The position numbers and the translations under genes are program-made. From assembly GCA_964385405.1 (NCBI GenBank), contig CAYLOT010000005.1, positions 47,326-111,325 of the forward strand: a DNA stretch of 64,000 nt, given 5' to 3'. Below the pieces are notes generated by a model. It did not search any database, was not told the DNA's origin, and saw nothing but the letters and a program-made list of their open reading frames with translations. The stretch is from CAIZGX01 sp964385405 (lineage in GTDB: Bacteria; Bacteroidota; Bacteroidia; Flavobacteriales_D; Sanyastnellaceae). The first letter of the stretch is position 1. Each line of letters opens with the position of its first letter. This document shows positions 34,992-44,839 of this stretch, piece by piece.

Positions 34992-35417
34992 ATGAAAAAG
35001 GCCTTTTGGATTCTATCAATTTGCACACTCATTCTAACTTCATGCACGCCATCGTTAGACGACGCCGATGCACGTGACATTAAGACCACAGCAGATGGTA
35101 TGCGAATCGTTGGATATTTCGAAAAGGGAACGAACAATAAAATTGGCGAACGTGCATTTTATCCAAACAGCCAACAGTGCTACATTGAAATGCGTTTGAA
35201 AGACACGAAGCGTCATGGCGAATGTTATACCTTCTACGCCAATGGAAACAAGTGGAGCTTGAATACGTACGAGAACGGAGTGCTAGACGGTGATTATAAG
35301 ACATGGTATGAAAATGGAAAACCCTATGTTGAAGGTGAATATGAAAATGGAAAAGAAGTGGGCGAGTGGATCTTTTACAATGAAGACGGCTCAGAAAAAG
35401 AACGTAAGAAGTACTAA
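34992..35417 (+). CDS. YwqK-like MORN-repeat lipoprotein
   Basis: 141 residues. Lipobox LTSC at about residue 18, then at least three MORN/YwqK-type repeats: RHGECYTFYANGNKWSL, GDYKTWYENGKPYVEGEY and GEWIFYNEDGSEKE. Such proteins are envelope lipoproteins of unclear role. The start ATG at 34992 begins the lipoprotein signal. Its 3' end overlaps the glucosaminidase start by 38 nt. Confidence 0.8.
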   Translation: MKKAFWILSICTLILTSCTPSLDDADARDIKTTADGMRIVGYFEKGTNNKIGERAFYPNSQQCYIEMRLKDTKRHGECYTFYANGNKWSLNTYENGVLDGDYKTWYENGKPYVEGEYENGKEVGEWIFYNEDGSEKERKKY

Positions 35418-36258
35418 GTTCTTCCTCATTCCCATTCTGTTTCTCCTACTCATTCCTTCTTCTCTGGCACAGTCTCCAGAGGTCTATGTCCAAAAGTATT
35501 CGTCCATTGCGCAAGACCAAATGCGCAAATACGGTGTTCCCGCCAGCATTACTCTAGCGCAAGGCATTCTCGAAAGTGGCAGCGGTAAATCCAAGCTCGC
35601 CGTTGAAGCAAACAATCATTTCGGAATTAAATGTCACGACACCTGGAATGGCCCAACCATGCACATCGACGATGATGCTCCGAACGAGTGCTTCCGCAAA
35701 TACAAATCAGTGGAACAGTCGTTTGAAGACCACAGTGTTTTTCTGAAGAAGCCACGATACGAAGAACTGTTTGCATTGGAGATTACAGACTATAAAGGAT
35801 GGGCGCAGGGGCTGAAGAAATGCGGATATGCAACCAGTCCAACCTATGCAAAAAGTCTCATTGATTTAATTGAAAAATACGAGCTAACCCAATTCGATAC
35901 AGAACAAAAGCCGAATGATCATTCGGTGGTTGTCAATATTTCGAACAATCGAATCAAGTACGTTTCTGCGAAGAAGAAAGAAACACTGAAGGAACTGTCA
36001 GCCCGCACAGGAACTTCCGAGCGGCTGCTAACGAAGTATAACGACCTTGAAGACGGACATGTGTTTAAAGAAAAGGAAATTGTTTACCTACAACCCAAGC
36101 GTTTCAAGGGAAGCGTGAAAGAGCACAAAGTGAAGCGAGGAGAAAACATTCGCGACATATCGCAGCAATACGGTATTCGTATTCGCAGTATTGAAAGAAA
36201 GAATCATCTTGAAAGGGGTGCTGAGTTGAAGACAGGAGTTATGTTGCGATTGCGCTAG
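35380..36258 (+). CDS. Secreted N-acetylglucosaminidase (FlgJ-like) with LysM domains
   Basis: 292 residues. After an extended N-terminus and a signal peptide (FFLIPILFLLLIPSSLAQ) comes the glucosaminidase domain (about 45-185) with GVPASITLAQGILESGSGKS (catalytic Glu) and NNHFGIKCHD; the C-terminus has a weak and a clear LysM repeat, the latter starting HKVKRGENIRDISQQYG. It cuts peptidoglycan glycan strands. Start is uncertain; the ATG at 35380 is the last in-frame start before the signal peptide. Its TAG overlaps the convergent glycosyltransferase stop (CTAG at 36255-36258). Confidence 0.87.
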   Translation: MKTAQKKNVRSTKFFLIPILFLLLIPSSLAQSPEVYVQKYSSIAQDQMRKYGVPASITLAQGILESGSGKSKLAVEANNHFGIKCHDTWNGPTMHIDDDAPNECFRKYKSVEQSFEDHSVFLKKPRYEELFALEITDYKGWAQGLKKCGYATSPTYAKSLIDLIEKYELTQFDTEQKPNDHSVVVNISNNRIKYVSAKKKETLKELSARTGTSERLLTKYNDLEDGHVFKEKEIVYLQPKRFKGSVKEHKVKRGENIRDISQQYGIRIRSIERKNHLERGAELKTGVMLRLR

Positions 36259-37199
36259 TTCTTCAACTTTTCGAGTACCTCCTCCGCTGAAATATTTAGC
36301 ACATCAGTTTCATCTACAACGCCATCTTCTAAATAAGTCGCGTTTGTGCCAAGAGGCATCCACCTTCCTGGATGCATGGGACGTTTTGAAGGGTAAAGTC
36401 CAATGGCGCGAATTCCTAAGGCCGATGCAATGTGCAGCGGTCCTGTGCTCGCAGCAACCAGTGTTTCGCAAGAAGAAATAAATGCGATTAATTGTGGAAG
36501 AGAAAGCTTACCAGTTAAATCGGTAATGTGTGAATCGAATTGAAAAGATTTTCGAATACGAACTCCTTCTTCCTCGGTTCCTGTGATGTATATGTTGAAG
36601 TCAGATGCCGGCAACAGTGACGCCAATGCTTGGTATTGTTGCAAAGACCAATTCAACGCACTGCCTTTGCTTAACATGTGAAAAACAACCGAACGTTTAT
36701 TCAGTTCGAGTTGAATGGGGCTTTCTACTTGAGGTTTCAATACATGCCATTCACGAATTTCTTTAAGGCTCGGAATGTCATTTACGCCGAACGGATTCAA
36801 CAGATGAAAATTCAATTGCGATTCATGCAAATCTGAATTCTTTCTCGAAAAGAAAACACGATCATTGGCGAATTTCCAAGAGGCAATTCGGCTCCCTGTG
36901 GCTATGCGTTTCTTCACACCTTGCTCCTTCACCCACTGCATGACTTCCCTATCTGGAAAGGCGAAGACACAGGCGTCTACGTTTAAGCCAGACTCTCCAC
37001 GCTTATCGAAATTCAAGAATTCATCGACATACGGACAAGCCTCTACAATGGCCTGTGTATAGCTTTTTCCAATAAATACAATGCGTGTATTCGGCGATTG
37101 TTTCTTAATGAAACCACACAACGGCAAGGTTACAATCACATCGCCAATGCTGTCTGTTCTTGCAATAGCAAGACTAATTGGAAAGGCGAATGTGCTCAT
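36255..37199 (-). CDS. Family 9 (heptosyltransferase-type) glycosyltransferase
   Basis: 314 residues, GT-B fold of the ADP-heptose:LPS heptosyltransferase family: N-terminal TDSIGDVIVTLPLCGFIKK, C-terminal LVAASTGPLHIASALGIRAIGLYPS. It adds a sugar to the inner core of lipopolysaccharide at the membrane. Overlaps the upstream GT2 gene by 26 nt; last gene of the rsmA-fbp-TM2-GT2-GT9 group. Confidence 0.88.
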   Translation of the reverse strand: MSTFAFPISLAIARTDSIGDVIVTLPLCGFIKKQSPNTRIVFIGKSYTQAIVEACPYVDEFLNFDKRGESGLNVDACVFAFPDREVMQWVKEQGVKKRIATGSRIASWKFANDRVFFSRKNSDLHESQLNFHLLNPFGVNDIPSLKEIREWHVLKPQVESPIQLELNKRSVVFHMLSKGSALNWSLQQYQALASLLPASDFNIYITGTEEEGVRIRKSFQFDSHITDLTGKLSLPQLIAFISSCETLVAASTGPLHIASALGIRAIGLYPSKRPMHPGRWMPLGTNATYLEDGVVDETDVLNISAEEVLEKLKN

Positions 37200-37926
37200 G
37201 TAGTTTTTTATATTTTAAAAACGTCGCGTATGCCGAAATGCGCGCAACCGTGAATCCTGCCTTTCCATCTAAAAATCCCATTCGGAAAAAATAGTCGACA
37301 ATGAATTTTGAAATCGGACTGAAGACACGCTTGAACCAAGGCGATTTTTTTCCTTGTTGAAATAAATCCTCGGCTTGTATGGTTGTGAATTTTTCCGCTT
37401 GCGCGTAATGCTGCTCAATGCTGTAGTAGGAATAGTGAAGACAATCTCCTTCCAACAAAAATGTATTTTCTTTTGAAAGTCCATGCAATACTTCGTGAAT
37501 GGTTCCTTCCCACTTTGTTTCGTGTTTGTTGAACAACCGAACTTTAACATCAGGATACCAACCTCCGTGTTTAATAAAGCTTCCGCAATAATTCGTCATT
37601 CTCTTGAAGCACGCGGGTTGCGGATTGTCTTTCCACAATACAATGCTTTTAATAAGCTTTTCATTCAGCACTTCGTCAGCGTCTAAACTCAGTATCCAAT
37701 CGAAAGAAGCTTGTGCGTTTCCAAAGTTTTTTTGTTCGGAATAACCACACCATTGATTCGTTATAACCCTTGCTCCGTAGGCCTTGCAGACTTCCACGGT
37801 ATTATCTGTAGATCCAGAATCAATCACAACAATTTCATCAGATACCGCTCGCGCTGCTTTCAAACATCGGGCAATGTGGTGCCCTTCGTTGAAGGTGATA
37901 ATCACAACTGATAATCCTTCTGTCAT
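37174..37926 (-). CDS. Family 2 glycosyltransferase (LPS core, KdtX/WaaE-like)
   Basis: 250 residues, GT-A fold: VVIITFNEGHHIARCL, the DSGSTDNTVE and SLDADEVLNE (DxD-type) motifs and the C-terminal ARISAYATFLKYKKL. It resembles the LpsA/WaaE group that extends the lipopolysaccharide core. Tightly linked with the GT9 gene, which supports a common role in LPS core assembly. Confidence 0.87.
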   Translation of the reverse strand: MTEGLSVVIITFNEGHHIARCLKAARAVSDEIVVIDSGSTDNTVEVCKAYGARVITNQWCGYSEQKNFGNAQASFDWILSLDADEVLNEKLIKSIVLWKDNPQPACFKRMTNYCGSFIKHGGWYPDVKVRLFNKHETKWEGTIHEVLHGLSKENTFLLEGDCLHYSYYSIEQHYAQAEKFTTIQAEDLFQQGKKSPWFKRVFSPISKFIVDYFFRMGFLDGKAGFTVARISAYATFLKYKKLHEHIRLSN

Positions 37927-37929
37927 GAT

Positions 37930-38298
37930 TTATCGGGTTGAATTCCACATAAACACATTCGGATTATCCTTGAAAGGAGTTAAATCCTTTACTGAAATTA
38001 ACAAGCCTAAATCCACCAACCAAAGCACACCTCCACCACCAATGGTAGCGGTGTATATTACAGGAACCTTTACGTCTGTTCCCAAATACATGCGATGAAC
38101 TCCAAACAGCCCCAAGCTCACGTCGAGCCCTATGGCTACTGCTCTTTGGTTATCTAGCGTGCGCAGCTTTTGAACTATTTTTCTTTTGTTGAATTTTTCC
38201 TGAGAAGCTCCTTTTAACGAAGATTTTTTTCCAAAAGATTCTTGTCCGAATGCTGAAAATCCGAACGACAAAAAGCAAATCAAGAGAAAAGTGCGCAT
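37930..38298 (-). CDS. TM2-domain protein
   Basis: 122 residues: a signal peptide (about 1-18), a basic stretch, then a TM2 domain of two helices with the family motif GLFGVHRMYLGT and the second helix GGGGVLWLVDLGLLI. Function unknown. It lies 1 nt after the fbp stop and 3 nt before the GT2 start. Confidence 0.85.
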   Translation of the reverse strand: MRTFLLICFLSFGFSAFGQESFGKKSSLKGASQEKFNKRKIVQKLRTLDNQRAVAIGLDVSLGLFGVHRMYLGTDVKVPVIYTATIGGGGVLWLVDLGLLISVKDLTPFKDNPNVFMWNSTR

Positions 38299-38299
38299 C

Positions 38300-39304
38300 T
38301 TATGAATGTTGTTTAATCAAGGTTTCCACCTTTTCAACCATGTTTTTCGATCCAATGAAAAGCGGAGAGCGTTGGTGAAGATCGGTTGGAACAATTTCCA
38401 TAATTCGTCTGTGTCCATCCGTTGCTTTTCCTCCAGCTTGCTCCACAATAAACGCTAGCGGATTGCATTCGTATTGCATACGCAATTTGCCACTCTTGTT
38501 TTTCGTGGTTCCCGGATAAATATAAATTCCACCTTTGATCAAATTGCGGTGGAAATCTGCTACTAGCGATCCAATGTAACGGGCAGAGTACGGGCGATTC
38601 GTCTTCTTATCGTTTTCCTTACACCACGCAATGTATTCTTGAACACCCTTTTCACATGAGTTCAAATTCCCTTCATTCATGCTATAAATAGTACCGTTTT
38701 CCGGAATTTTCATGTTTGGGTGGGAAAGGAAAAATTCGCCAATGCTTGGCTGAAGCGTAAATCCGTTAACGCCGTGACCGGTCGTGTAAACCAGCATGGT
38801 GCTACTTCCATAAATAATATATCCAGCTGCAACTTGCTCGTCTCCTTTTTGCAAAAAGTCGTTCACATTGGCCAAATCACCTATGCTGCTCTTCCTCCTG
38901 AAGATGGAAAAAATAGTTCCAATGCTCACGTTCACATCAATGTTCGAAGAGCCGTCTAACGGGTCGAACAAGATAACATACTTTGCCTTCTTGCAATGCT
39001 CTTGATCGAACGCGAAATATTTTTCATTCTCTTCACTTCCTGCTCCTGCAACTTGTCCACCCCAACGCATCGCGTTCAACAACGTTTCGTCAGAGAACAC
39101 ATCCATTTTCATTTGCGTTTCGCCTTGAACATTGATGTTCGCAGCGGCACCCAAAATATCTTGAAGCCCCGCTTTATTCACTTTGTGGTTAATAATCTTT
39201 CCCGCAATGCCAATGTCGGAAAGTAAACGCGTTAAATCGCCCGATGCATATGGAAAGTCAGACTGACGTTCCATAATGAATTCACTTAATGTTACCAATG
39301 CCAT
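38300..39304 (-). CDS. fbp: Class I fructose-1,6-bisphosphatase
   Basis: 334 residues. The metal and phosphate site is visible in YVILFDPLDGSSNIDVNVSIGTIFSI; also GKLRMQYECNPLAFIVEQAGGKATDG. It catalyses the last committed step of gluconeogenesis. Second gene in the cluster after rsmA (23 nt apart). Confidence 0.96.
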   Translation of the reverse strand: MALVTLSEFIMERQSDFPYASGDLTRLLSDIGIAGKIINHKVNKAGLQDILGAAANINVQGETQMKMDVFSDETLLNAMRWGGQVAGAGSEENEKYFAFDQEHCKKAKYVILFDPLDGSSNIDVNVSIGTIFSIFRRKSSIGDLANVNDFLQKGDEQVAAGYIIYGSSTMLVYTTGHGVNGFTLQPSIGEFFLSHPNMKIPENGTIYSMNEGNLNSCEKGVQEYIAWCKENDKKTNRPYSARYIGSLVADFHRNLIKGGIYIYPGTTKNKSGKLRMQYECNPLAFIVEQAGGKATDGHRRIMEIVPTDLHQRSPLFIGSKNMVEKVETLIKQHS

Positions 39305-39327
39305 AGTGCTAATTTACGCTGAATGAT

Positions 39328-40101
39328 TTATTTGATGGGGAAGAGAATGCCGGTCAATTCAATAAATTGTTCTACCGATAGCTGTTCCGGACGTTTATTG
39401 AACAATTCGTTTTCCGAAGAAATTCCGGGTTGAAGTAAGGACTTCACCGAGTTTCGAATGGTTTTTCTGCGCTGATTGAATGCCAACTTCACCACTTGTT
39501 TGAACTCCTTTTGTCGAGAAGTCACCAATGGCGAAGGCCTGCGCTCCATGCGCAGTACACCGCTTTTTACCTTAGGCGGTGGATCGAACACTTCAGGCTC
39601 AACGGTGAAGAGGTATTTGATTTCGTAGTGCACTTGAAGCAACACCGATAAGATGCCGTAGTCTCTGCTGCCAGGCCCAGACGCCACGCGCTCTGCGACT
39701 TCTTTCTGAAACATTCCCACCAACTCAGGAACACATTCCCATTCGTCGAGAACCTTGAATAAAATTTGAGAAGAGATGTTATACGGGAAATTTCCAACAA
39801 CACAAAAATTGTTGCCGAAGTGTTCTTTCAAATCCATGCGAAGAAAATCTTCTTCATAAATTCTGCCGCGAAGTCCTGGGTAATACGCATTCAAATACGC
39901 TACCGATTCAGTGTCCACCTCAACTACTGACGTTTCATAAGGAAGCTTCATGAGGTATTGCGTAAGCGCTCCCGTTCCAGGACCAACCTCAATAATTTTC
40001 TTTGTTTCGCCAACGCCAGTAATGGCTTCAGCAATTCTTTCGCAGACAGACATGTCCAAAAGGAAATGCTGACCCAAGTGTTTTTTCGGACGTACGTTCA
40101 C
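39328..40101 (-). CDS. rsmA: 16S rRNA dimethyladenosine transferase RsmA (KsgA)
   Basis: 257 residues from the GTG at 40101. N-terminal VRPKKHLGQHFLLD, SAM motif EVGPGTGALTQYLMKLP and the target-adenine motif NFPYNISSQILF identify it. It dimethylates two adenines near the 3' end of 16S rRNA. A longer reading from 40152 adds 17 residues foreign to the family; the GTG is preferred because the family begins MxVRPKKHLGQHF. Confidence 0.94.
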   Translation of the reverse strand: MNVRPKKHLGQHFLLDMSVCERIAEAITGVGETKKIIEVGPGTGALTQYLMKLPYETSVVEVDTESVAYLNAYYPGLRGRIYEEDFLRMDLKEHFGNNFCVVGNFPYNISSQILFKVLDEWECVPELVGMFQKEVAERVASGPGSRDYGILSVLLQVHYEIKYLFTVEPEVFDPPPKVKSGVLRMERRPSPLVTSRQKEFKQVVKLAFNQRRKTIRNSVKSLLQPGISSENELFNKRPEQLSVEQFIELTGILFPIK

Positions 40102-40216
40102 CCTACAAAGCAAAGCCAAAAAGCTGAAACTTAGATTCGATTTGTTGAACATTCAGAAGTGAAAAAGTACTGCATGTAAAAACCGAAAGTCTTGAAAATT
40201 AGATTAGTTTCGAAAT

Positions 40217-40720
40217 GTGGTAAGCTATCTCGATATAATTCTAGTCCTCATCTTGGTATGGGCACTTTGGCGCGGATGGATGAACGGTTTCGTTTCGGAG
40301 TTGTTCTCGTTCTTGGCCTTTTTTGTGGGCATTTACGCAGCAGTGTATTTGTCTGAATCTGTTGCAAAGATGATTGGTGCAACCGACGGCTCAATAGGCA
40401 CGAGGGTTTCAGTGTTCTTGGCCATTTTTCTCGTTGTAGTCATTGGCATGTATTTCCTCGGAAAACTCATTTCGAAAAATATCAAAGGAAGCGGCGAGAA
40501 ATGGAACAAGGCTTTGGGCGCAACGTTTTCCTTGGGAAAATATCTGTTGGGAACAAGCTCGTTGTTCGTCATGCTTCATGCGCTAGACGATAAGTTTCAC
40601 ATGATTCCGCAATCGCAAAAAGATGCTTCAGTAGTGTACGAACCGGTAAACGATTTTTCGAAAACCGTCATTCCAGCAATCGAAGATTTCGATAAGAATA
40701 TTCCAGATAAAACGGCTTAA
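40217..40720 (+). CDS. CvpA-family membrane protein
   Basis: 167 residues, four membrane segments, with the CvpA hallmark YLDIILVLILVWALWRGWMNGF and SFLAFFVGIYAAVYLS. The family is linked to colicin V production and envelope homeostasis; its true role is unknown. GTG start at 40217 follows a near-consensus TAGTTTCG (40205-40212) by 4 nt. Its TAA overlaps the convergent rsmF-like stop (TTAA). Confidence 0.85.
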   Translation: MVSYLDIILVLILVWALWRGWMNGFVSELFSFLAFFVGIYAAVYLSESVAKMIGATDGSIGTRVSVFLAIFLVVVIGMYFLGKLISKNIKGSGEKWNKALGATFSLGKYLLGTSSLFVMLHALDDKFHMIPQSQKDASVVYEPVNDFSKTVIPAIEDFDKNIPDKTA

Positions 40721-42051
40721 GAACGAATCCGCCATTCATTCGGATAGTTATTATTCAAGCGGGTTCCAACCACTTTGCCCCATCCAATGTTTTGTTGTTC
40801 GAAGGTGATTAAAACAAAGCCCGCCTCTGCTTCAACCTGAATTACTTCTTTCTTCAAATAACGAATCACATCTTCGTAAGACAGCTCGAGCTTTTTTACA
40901 GAAGCCGCTTCAATCCCAGTATTCGCAATCCCTTGACCGGGAATGAACTTGTCTTTCATGAACTCGCCCACTAGCGTTCCTGCGTTTGCATTCGGTAACA
41001 ATGCGCGCCAAAGATCTTTGAATGTATGTTGAAGGGTATCTAGAAAAACCAGGCCCTTTTCATTTTTAACGAGCGCAACATCTTCACAAATAAAGGCATT
41101 CACGGTAGCACGTTCTTTTGCATTCAACGGAACAATTTTCATGTTCGGTTTGAAACGCATTTTTTCCGATTGTCCTTCCGGCTTTTTCAGAAGCGTACAA
41201 AAGAACCCTTCACCTGGAGTGTTGTGCGGAAGCATTCTATAACCCTCTCCAGCAGCGCATTTCACGACATCTACTTTCCAATTCGATTCCATATCAACCG
41301 ATATATTTTCAAGTTGAAATTCATCGCTCAAATACTGAAGCATGTCTTCATTTTCTTCAGGCGCAAACGTGCATGTGGAATACAATAAATATCCTCCGGG
41401 TTTCAACAGGCGGACGGCTTCTTGAAGTATTTCATATTGACGAACAGCGCAGCTCTGCGCGAACGATTCTTTCCACTCGCCGCGGTAATCTACTTGCTTG
41501 CGAAACAATCCTTCTCCACTGCACGGTGCATCTACGGCAACCACATCGAAGGCATGCGTAAACGGAATTTTATTCGGATACAACCCCATGGTGAAGACAT
41601 TCGGAATGCCCCATTTGTCAAGGTTTTCACGAAGAATACTCAAACGCTGAGGCATTACTTCATTCGCAACCAAGACTCCGTTTTCTCGGAGTAGGGTGGA
41701 GTAAATTAAACTCTTTCCTCCAGGTGCTGCGCAGAGATCAAGTACAGCGGGATTCTCAATGTCTTGAATGGCTTGCTTGAACAGATGCCCAATGAGCATT
41801 GAATTCGCTTCCTGCGAATAATAGGCTCCAGCGTGGTAATGCGGATCGAAGGTGAATTTCGGACGCTCTTCCAACAACAGCCCAAGTGCGTTCCAAGCAA
41901 CAGGATTACCATTTATGGAAGTGTTCTTAACCTTCGTCGGATGCATGAGCACCGATGTCTGAATCTCGCGATCGTAGGCGGGAATCATGAGTTCCCATTC
42001 ATCGGGAAATTGCGTTTTCAGTCGGTTGACAAAGGCTTCAGGTAAGTTCAT
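40717..42051 (-). CDS. RsmF/NOL1-type rRNA cytosine-C5 methyltransferase
   Basis: 444 residues. SAM motif VLDLCAAPGGKSLI, the catalytic motif VDAPCSGEGLFRK (first Cys) and YSTCTFAPEENE (second Cys) are those of the RsmB/RsmF group; the C-terminal third resembles the RsmF RNA-binding extension. Target probably 16S rRNA. ATG at 42051 overlaps the upstream stop as ATGA, which decides the start. Confidence 0.9.
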   Translation of the reverse strand: MNLPEAFVNRLKTQFPDEWELMIPAYDREIQTSVLMHPTKVKNTSINGNPVAWNALGLLLEERPKFTFDPHYHAGAYYSQEANSMLIGHLFKQAIQDIENPAVLDLCAAPGGKSLIYSTLLRENGVLVANEVMPQRLSILRENLDKWGIPNVFTMGLYPNKIPFTHAFDVVAVDAPCSGEGLFRKQVDYRGEWKESFAQSCAVRQYEILQEAVRLLKPGGYLLYSTCTFAPEENEDMLQYLSDEFQLENISVDMESNWKVDVVKCAAGEGYRMLPHNTPGEGFFCTLLKKPEGQSEKMRFKPNMKIVPLNAKERATVNAFICEDVALVKNEKGLVFLDTLQHTFKDLWRALLPNANAGTLVGEFMKDKFIPGQGIANTGIEAASVKKLELSYEDVIRYLKKEVIQVEAEAGFVLITFEQQNIGWGKVVGTRLNNNYPNEWRIRS

Positions 42052-44744
42052 TCTTCTTCCTCGTATTCTTGTTTTTCTTGAAGCCACTTCGGCGTCTTTT
42101 TCTCTTTTGCAGCTTTCGCTTCCGGAGAGACGTTGTCTTTTATGTAAGGAGCAATGCGCTCTTGAATGGGTGGTTTAACATTCACTCTTTCTGTTTGTCC
42201 CAGTCTTTCTCCTACTCTTTCTGCTTCTCCTACTCTTTCTCTTTCTTTTCGCCACGCAAATGCATTGGAGAAAATGCGATTCAATTTTTCTTTTTCGATT
42301 TGCTTCGCTGAAACGCGATCGCTTCGAAGCGCGTCTTTGTCTAAACCAAATTCTAGATTGTCAATAGGACCGCGCATGTACAAATAAATTTGTCTTCCGC
42401 TCTTGTCACCCGCCGTGCTAGAGGCTTTCAGCAACATCTCTTTCAAGTCGAAACCTATTCTGTAATCAAGCACATTATCAAAACTGTGCGTTCCTTCCAT
42501 GGTAATCGACATAGCGCTCGACTCAATGTCCATAAGAGGAAAGGTGATGATTGAATTTTCAATGTGAATGGAATTTTGAAGTGTCGAGAATTTAATGTGT
42601 CGAAGCTTCTCTGCGAATTCATCTTCTTTAACTAACGGTGCAATCCACTTGTTTCCTTTGATGTAGGCGATCAAATACTGAAACGATTCCACATCATTCA
42701 GCTCGCCGTTTTCGATGTTTACTTGAAGATCAGATTTTATACTGTTTGGAAGTACACTCAAGTCAGACGCCAACGTACTCTGAAAATAGGCCAACACGGT
42801 GGCGTTTCCTTTGATGTTGTTTTGCGTCAAATACGATTGTCCGAAGTTATCAAAGAGCATGAACGATTGCTGAATATCAATTTTATTCAATGCCCCTGTA
42901 CACGTTACACCGAACTGTCCGTTGCTTGTTGGGAACAAGCTGAAATCGGCAGCCAGACTGCCGTTCGCAAGGTTCATGCTTAACGGAGAAATAGCCAGAT
43001 TTCCATTTGCGTAGTTCACCGTTCCTTTTATGTTGGAAGCGTTGAACGACTTGAATATAAACTGATCTATCTGAGCAGTGAGATTTAACTTCACGGTAGT
43101 TGGAAGTGCAATTTGAAGTTCGCTATCGGAAGAGCCTGCTGCGCTTAACAACTTCTCAAGGTCCAATCTGTTGGAATACAAATGCGCCTGCACGGTAAGC
43201 ACCGAATTGTCTGTGGTGAAGAAGGGTATGATTGAATAGAAATCGCCCGAGAAATTACAGTTGTTATCGTTTATGTTGAAGTTCAATTGCTCTACGCGCG
43301 CATCGGATCCGTTCAGTAAAAAGACACCGTTAATGTTTTTGAAAAGTCCGTTTGAAGTGGCCCATTGAAAGCTTCCGCCTGTCACTTGTGCTCTTCCATT
43401 CAAATACAATTGCGACCAATCGAAGGTACTGTCAGCTTCTTGAAAAGCAATTTTACCCTTTATAGTCGATTGTGCGGAAATGAGTCCATCGCAAACCGCT
43501 AACGAATCCCATCCGAAGAATCCTTTCACATCGCCTAAGTTGGTTTCCGCATTCACTGCGAGATTCAGCACAGGATCGTTCAAGTTGCGAATGCTACCAT
43601 TTCCACTTAACGTACCCGTTCCCAATACAGATTGGAAGTTAACAATGGTCACGCTGTCCATTCCTTCCTTCAAAACATAATTAGCATCGAGTTGAATCGA
43701 ATGCAAATCAACGCCCGAATTAATTTCAACCAACTCACCGTCCCTCACTGAGAATTTAGAGGAAATTGACAAGTTTTCGAACGGACCATTCATGTCGAAA
43801 TTGAATTTCACATCTCCCGAAGGTGCGTAGGGTTGAAGTTGCACTTGCATGGAATTCGGAAGTAACAAGATTCCTTCTTTCAACTCCAATTCCGTTTCAG
43901 CAATGTGCACGTCAATGCTCGGATGATCCCCGTAATCCAGGCTTCCCGTAACATTCAGAGGAACTTCTTCCAACAACAATTCTGCAGTCTGAATTACGAA
44001 GGTGTTGTTGTCGAGATTCACTTGCATCTCTGAATCGAGTCCAATTTTCCGTTTGCGCAGCATCTCCGTTTCGCCAGCGTAAAGCACATTCATGAAGGCC
44101 TGCGTTTCAATGTCGAGAAGGAATTGTTTTTCAGTGAATTTTCCGGAAGCTTGAAGTTCATTCAGCTTCACATCGATGAACGTTTTTTCTTGCTCGTCTT
44201 CGTAGAGGTAGGAAATATTTTCCCCCACAATATCTTCCAAATGAATTTTGAATTTTTCATTCGGGGTGGAAGAAGTATCGGGCTTCCACACGTCCCAGTT
44301 CACAAGCCCTTTGCGGTCTACGCGCATGTTGAACGAACCGTCCTTGGCTTCAATTTCATCTATGTTATACTTCCCGCTGAAGAGATCTACAATGTCGAAG
44401 GACAAGTACAATTCTTTCGCGAACAACAGTGTGTCGTGCGCTTTCGAATTCTCTTCCACATACACATCTTTGAATCGAATGGAAACGGAAGGGAAGTTGT
44501 TCCAAAGCGTTAAATCTGCTTCGCGAATGCTCGACTTTGTTTTTAAATTTCCCTGTACGGTTTGAAGGGCGTAGGTTACAATTTCATCTTCGTAAACCGT
44601 AACTGCAATCACCAATCCTGAAAACAACAGCGCCAGCAAAGCAACCAAACCCAGAACAATGCGCTTGATCCATTTGGCGCGTTTACTTGGTTGTTTTTTT
44701 TCCTGAAGAACAGGCCCTCCGTCTATGTCTCTAACTTCTTCCAT
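42048..44744 (-). CDS. AsmA-like C-terminal region protein
   Basis: 898 residues. A short cytosolic N-terminus, one membrane helix (about 27-50, IVLGLVALLALLFSGLVIAV), and a long periplasmic beta-rich region ending in an AsmA_2-like segment around residues 690-830 (FSTLQNSIHIENSIITFPLMDIESS). Such proteins belong to the bridge-like AsmA/TamB/YhdP group thought to move phospholipids towards the outer membrane. The tail (about 840-898) is charged and carries a short repeat (GEAERVGERLGQTERV) encoded by tandem TCTTTC-rich DNA. Start at 44744 chosen because the longer reading runs past a promoter-like region; followed by rsmF with a 4-nt overlap. Confidence 0.8.
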   Translation of the reverse strand: MEEVRDIDGGPVLQEKKQPSKRAKWIKRIVLGLVALLALLFSGLVIAVTVYEDEIVTYALQTVQGNLKTKSSIREADLTLWNNFPSVSIRFKDVYVEENSKAHDTLLFAKELYLSFDIVDLFSGKYNIDEIEAKDGSFNMRVDRKGLVNWDVWKPDTSSTPNEKFKIHLEDIVGENISYLYEDEQEKTFIDVKLNELQASGKFTEKQFLLDIETQAFMNVLYAGETEMLRKRKIGLDSEMQVNLDNNTFVIQTAELLLEEVPLNVTGSLDYGDHPSIDVHIAETELELKEGILLLPNSMQVQLQPYAPSGDVKFNFDMNGPFENLSISSKFSVRDGELVEINSGVDLHSIQLDANYVLKEGMDSVTIVNFQSVLGTGTLSGNGSIRNLNDPVLNLAVNAETNLGDVKGFFGWDSLAVCDGLISAQSTIKGKIAFQEADSTFDWSQLYLNGRAQVTGGSFQWATSNGLFKNINGVFLLNGSDARVEQLNFNINDNNCNFSGDFYSIIPFFTTDNSVLTVQAHLYSNRLDLEKLLSAAGSSDSELQIALPTTVKLNLTAQIDQFIFKSFNASNIKGTVNYANGNLAISPLSMNLANGSLAADFSLFPTSNGQFGVTCTGALNKIDIQQSFMLFDNFGQSYLTQNNIKGNATVLAYFQSTLASDLSVLPNSIKSDLQVNIENGELNDVESFQYLIAYIKGNKWIAPLVKEDEFAEKLRHIKFSTLQNSIHIENSIITFPLMDIESSAMSITMEGTHSFDNVLDYRIGFDLKEMLLKASSTAGDKSGRQIYLYMRGPIDNLEFGLDKDALRSDRVSAKQIEKEKLNRIFSNAFAWRKERERVGEAERVGERLGQTERVNVKPPIQERIAPYIKDNVSPEAKAAKEKKTPKWLQEKQEYEEEE

Positions 44745-44774
44745 TCTTAATTTAAAAGTACACGGGGTATGAAT

Positions 44775-44782
44775 TACTTTTG
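44775..44782 (+). promoter_or_regulatory. Promoter -7 box of the superoxide dismutase gene
   Basis: TACTTTTG, 57 nt before the ATG at 44840. Confidence 0.45.
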
Positions 44783-44839
44783 GCAAGGACTTGGGAAGTA
44801 ACTCACAACCCTTTGTTCGAATGAAACACTAACAGATTT

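Noticed and set aside
39328..40152. Longer start for rsmA at 40152
   Set aside because: The extra 17 residues do not match the family, whose N-terminus is reproduced from the GTG at 40101.
42166..42260. Tandem TCTTTC-type DNA repeat as a separate regulatory repeat
   Set aside because: It is inside the AsmA-like gene and simply encodes the repeated GEAERVGE-type tail.
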